In this document: in pieces, positions 4,611-5,818 of the stretch
Layout of the letters: each line of letters begins with the position of its first letter
Position numbering within the stretch: the stretch's first letter is position 1
NCBI GenBank assembly: GCA_014378155.1
Contig: JACMOF010000517.1
Coordinates: 1 to 5,818, forward strand
Source of the DNA: Caulobacter sp.
GTDB taxonomy: Bacteria > Pseudomonadota > Alphaproteobacteria > Caulobacterales > Caulobacteraceae
DNA: 5,818 nucleotides
Reading direction: 5' to 3'
The notes under the pieces: model-generated
Told to the model about the DNA's origin: nothing
What the model saw: only the letters and a program-made list of their open reading frames with translations
Databases searched by the model: none
Program-made: the position numbers and the translations under genes

Positions 4611-5818
4611 ATGAGCGAGGAAATCGCGGGCGGCGGCGTCAGCTACGAGAAGGTCGATGCGGCCTATTTCGACAAGCGCGGACTGAAGCGCTACGCGGGG
4701 GTGTTCTCGCTGTGGGCCCTGGGGGTCGGGGCGGTGATCTCCGGCCAGTTCTCGGGCTGGAACCTGGGCATGGGGGTCGGCGGCTGGGGCGGCATGCTGG
4801 TGGCCACCCTGATCATCATCGTGATGTATCTGGGCCTGACGTTCTCGATCGCCGAGATGGCCGCCGCTCAGCCGCATACCGGCGGGGCCTACAGCTTCGC
4901 CCGCGCCGCCATGGGACCCTGGGGCGGCTTCATCACCGGGCTGTGCGAGAACGTCGAATATGTGCTGACCGCTGCGGTGGTGTGTTTCTTCATCGGCTCG
5001 TACCTCGGCGGCATCTTCGAGACGCCGGCCTGGGTGCAGCCGCTCTACTGGATCGGGGCCTATGTCATCTTCGTGGGCTTGAACGCCGGCGGGGTGGCGA
5101 TGTCGTTCAAGTTCACGGTGTTCATCACCCTGCTGGCCCTGGCCTGCTTGGCGGTGTTCTGGGTCAGCGCCCTGCCGCACGCCGACTTTTTCAAATACGC
5201 CATGAACGTGGGGCCCGGCGGGACCGAGCTGAAGGACGGCCACGGACCGTTCCTGCCGGCCGGGGTCGGCGGGGCCCTGGCCCAACTGCCCTTCGCGGTC
5301 TGGCTGTTCCTGGCCATCGAGCAACTGCCCCTGGCGGCCGAGGAGAGCCACACACCGGCCCGCGACCTGCCCAAGGGCATCATCCTGGGCATGCTGACCC
5401 TGATCGTCTCGGCCCTGCTGGTGCTGTGGCTCAACAGCGCCATCTCGCCGGGGACCTTCGCCCTGTCGAAGTCGGGCGAGCCGATCCTGGAGGGCTTCCG
5501 CACGATCTATGGCGGGGGCCTGGCCAAGGTTCTGGCGGCCGTCGCGGTGGCGGGGCTGATCGCCAGCTTCCACGCCATCATCTTCGCCTATGGCCGGCAG
5601 ATCTATTCGCTGTCACGCGCCGGCTACTTCCCGCGCGGCCTGTCGGTGACCAGCGGCACGCGCAAGACGCCCGACGTCGCCTTGCTGACCGGCTCGGCCG
5701 CCGGCCTGCTGGTGATGCTGGCGGTGTGGTTCATGCTGGGGGCCGAGAAGGGCGCGGCTGTGATCGGCGGCACCCTGCTGAACATGGCGGTGTTTGGGGC
5801 CATGCTGTCCTATGTGGC
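4611..5818 (+). CDS. eat: APC-family ethanolamine permease (3' end outside window)
   Basis: 402 codons are visible and the frame runs off the window; family members are roughly 440-480 aa, so one or two C-terminal helices are missing. It is an inner-membrane amino acid-polyamine-organocation transporter. The first helix carries the unwound substrate-binding stretch GAVISGQFSGWN (40-51), typical of the ethanolamine permease branch. Further markers are EMAAAQPHTGGAYSFARAAMG (82-102) and FAVWLFLAIEQLPLAAEES (228-246). Hydrophobic segments lie near 30-50, 61-81, 104-132, 143-160, 167-188, 221-240, 255-277, 303-326, 355-378 and 383-402. The ATG is preceded by AGGGGGA (4598-4604) with a 6-nt spacer. 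Its position 255 bp after eutC on the same strand supports import of ethanolamine for EutBC. Substrate is inferred from motif and context; a general amino acid permease is the alternative. The repeat pair upstream may separate its expression from eutBC. Confidence 0.88.
   Translation, partial: MSEEIAGGGVSYEKVDAAYFDKRGLKRYAGVFSLWALGVGAVISGQFSGWNLGMGVGGWGGMLVATLIIIVMYLGLTFSIAEMAAAQPHTGGAYSFARAAMGPWGGFITGLCENVEYVLTAAVVCFFIGSYLGGIFETPAWVQPLYWIGAYVIFVGLNAGGVAMSFKFTVFITLLALACLAVFWVSALPHADFFKYAMNVGPGGTELKDGHGPFLPAGVGGALAQLPFAVWLFLAIEQLPLAAEESHTPARDLPKGIILGMLTLIVSALLVLWLNSAISPGTFALSKSGEPILEGFRTIYGGGLAKVLAAVAVAGLIASFHAIIFAYGRQIYSLSRAGYFPRGLSVTSGTRKTPDVALLTGSAAGLLVMLAVWFMLGAEKGAAVIGGTLLNMAVFGAMLSYV

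Noticed and set aside
4563..5573. Minus-strand open frame (336 codons) opposite the permease
   Set aside because: The translation is rich in G, Q, H, R and D in the way expected for the antisense of hydrophobic codons, with no recognisable domain. The plus-strand permease explains the region fully.

Overview
The window is high-GC DNA (roughly two-thirds G+C by eye, with strong G/C third-position bias). It reads like the chromosome of an alphaproteobacterium, most likely Caulobacteraceae (Caulobacter/Phenylobacterium type). That assignment is inference. It rests on codon use, on a TGACA-N4-TGTC(A/G) operator resembling the LacI-family sites common upstream of sugar genes in that group, and on short G/C-rich palindromic intergenic repeats of the CCTCCCCC-TGT-GGGGGAGG type. 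No rRNA, tRNA or CRISPR array was seen.

Layout. (1) Positions 1-152 hold the last ~49 codons of an IS5-like DDE transposase on the + strand, cut by the window edge. (2) Positions 158-1030 (- strand) encode an exported DUF1080 / 3-keto-glycoside hydrolase-type protein. It converges on the transposase with only 5 bp between the stop codons. (3) Positions 1031-1161 form a divergent intergenic region with a good 20-bp inverted repeat lying inside the putative promoter of the DUF1080 gene. (4) Positions 1162-2058 (+) encode an alpha/beta-hydrolase of unknown substrate. (5) Positions 2059-2184 are a short gap with a perfect 26-bp palindrome and two smaller dyads. (6) Positions 2185-4355 (+) hold eutB and eutC, the large and small subunits of adenosylcobalamin-dependent ethanolamine ammonia-lyase, overlapping by 4 nt. 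(7) Positions 4356-4610 are a gap holding an inverted pair of 47-bp palindromic repeat units; the first unit starts inside the 3' end of eutC. (8) From 4611 to the window end (+) is an APC-type permease, most likely an ethanolamine permease, cut by the edge.

How it fits together. The right half is a compact ethanolamine-use module. The permease imports ethanolamine and EutBC cleaves it to acetaldehyde and ammonia. No microcompartment shell genes are visible, and EutC lacks the long N-terminal extension of the enteric protein, so a cytosolic, shell-less pathway is likely. An acetaldehyde dehydrogenase, a reactivase and a regulator are not in the window and may lie outside it. The left half looks like an independent, sugar-responsive gene (DUF1080) next to an old insertion-sequence end.

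I see no clear evidence for a wholly new system. The most interesting signals are the repeat pair with compensatory base changes that supplies the eutC stop codon, the LacI-type operator on the DUF1080 gene, and the perfect palindrome between the hydrolase and eutB.
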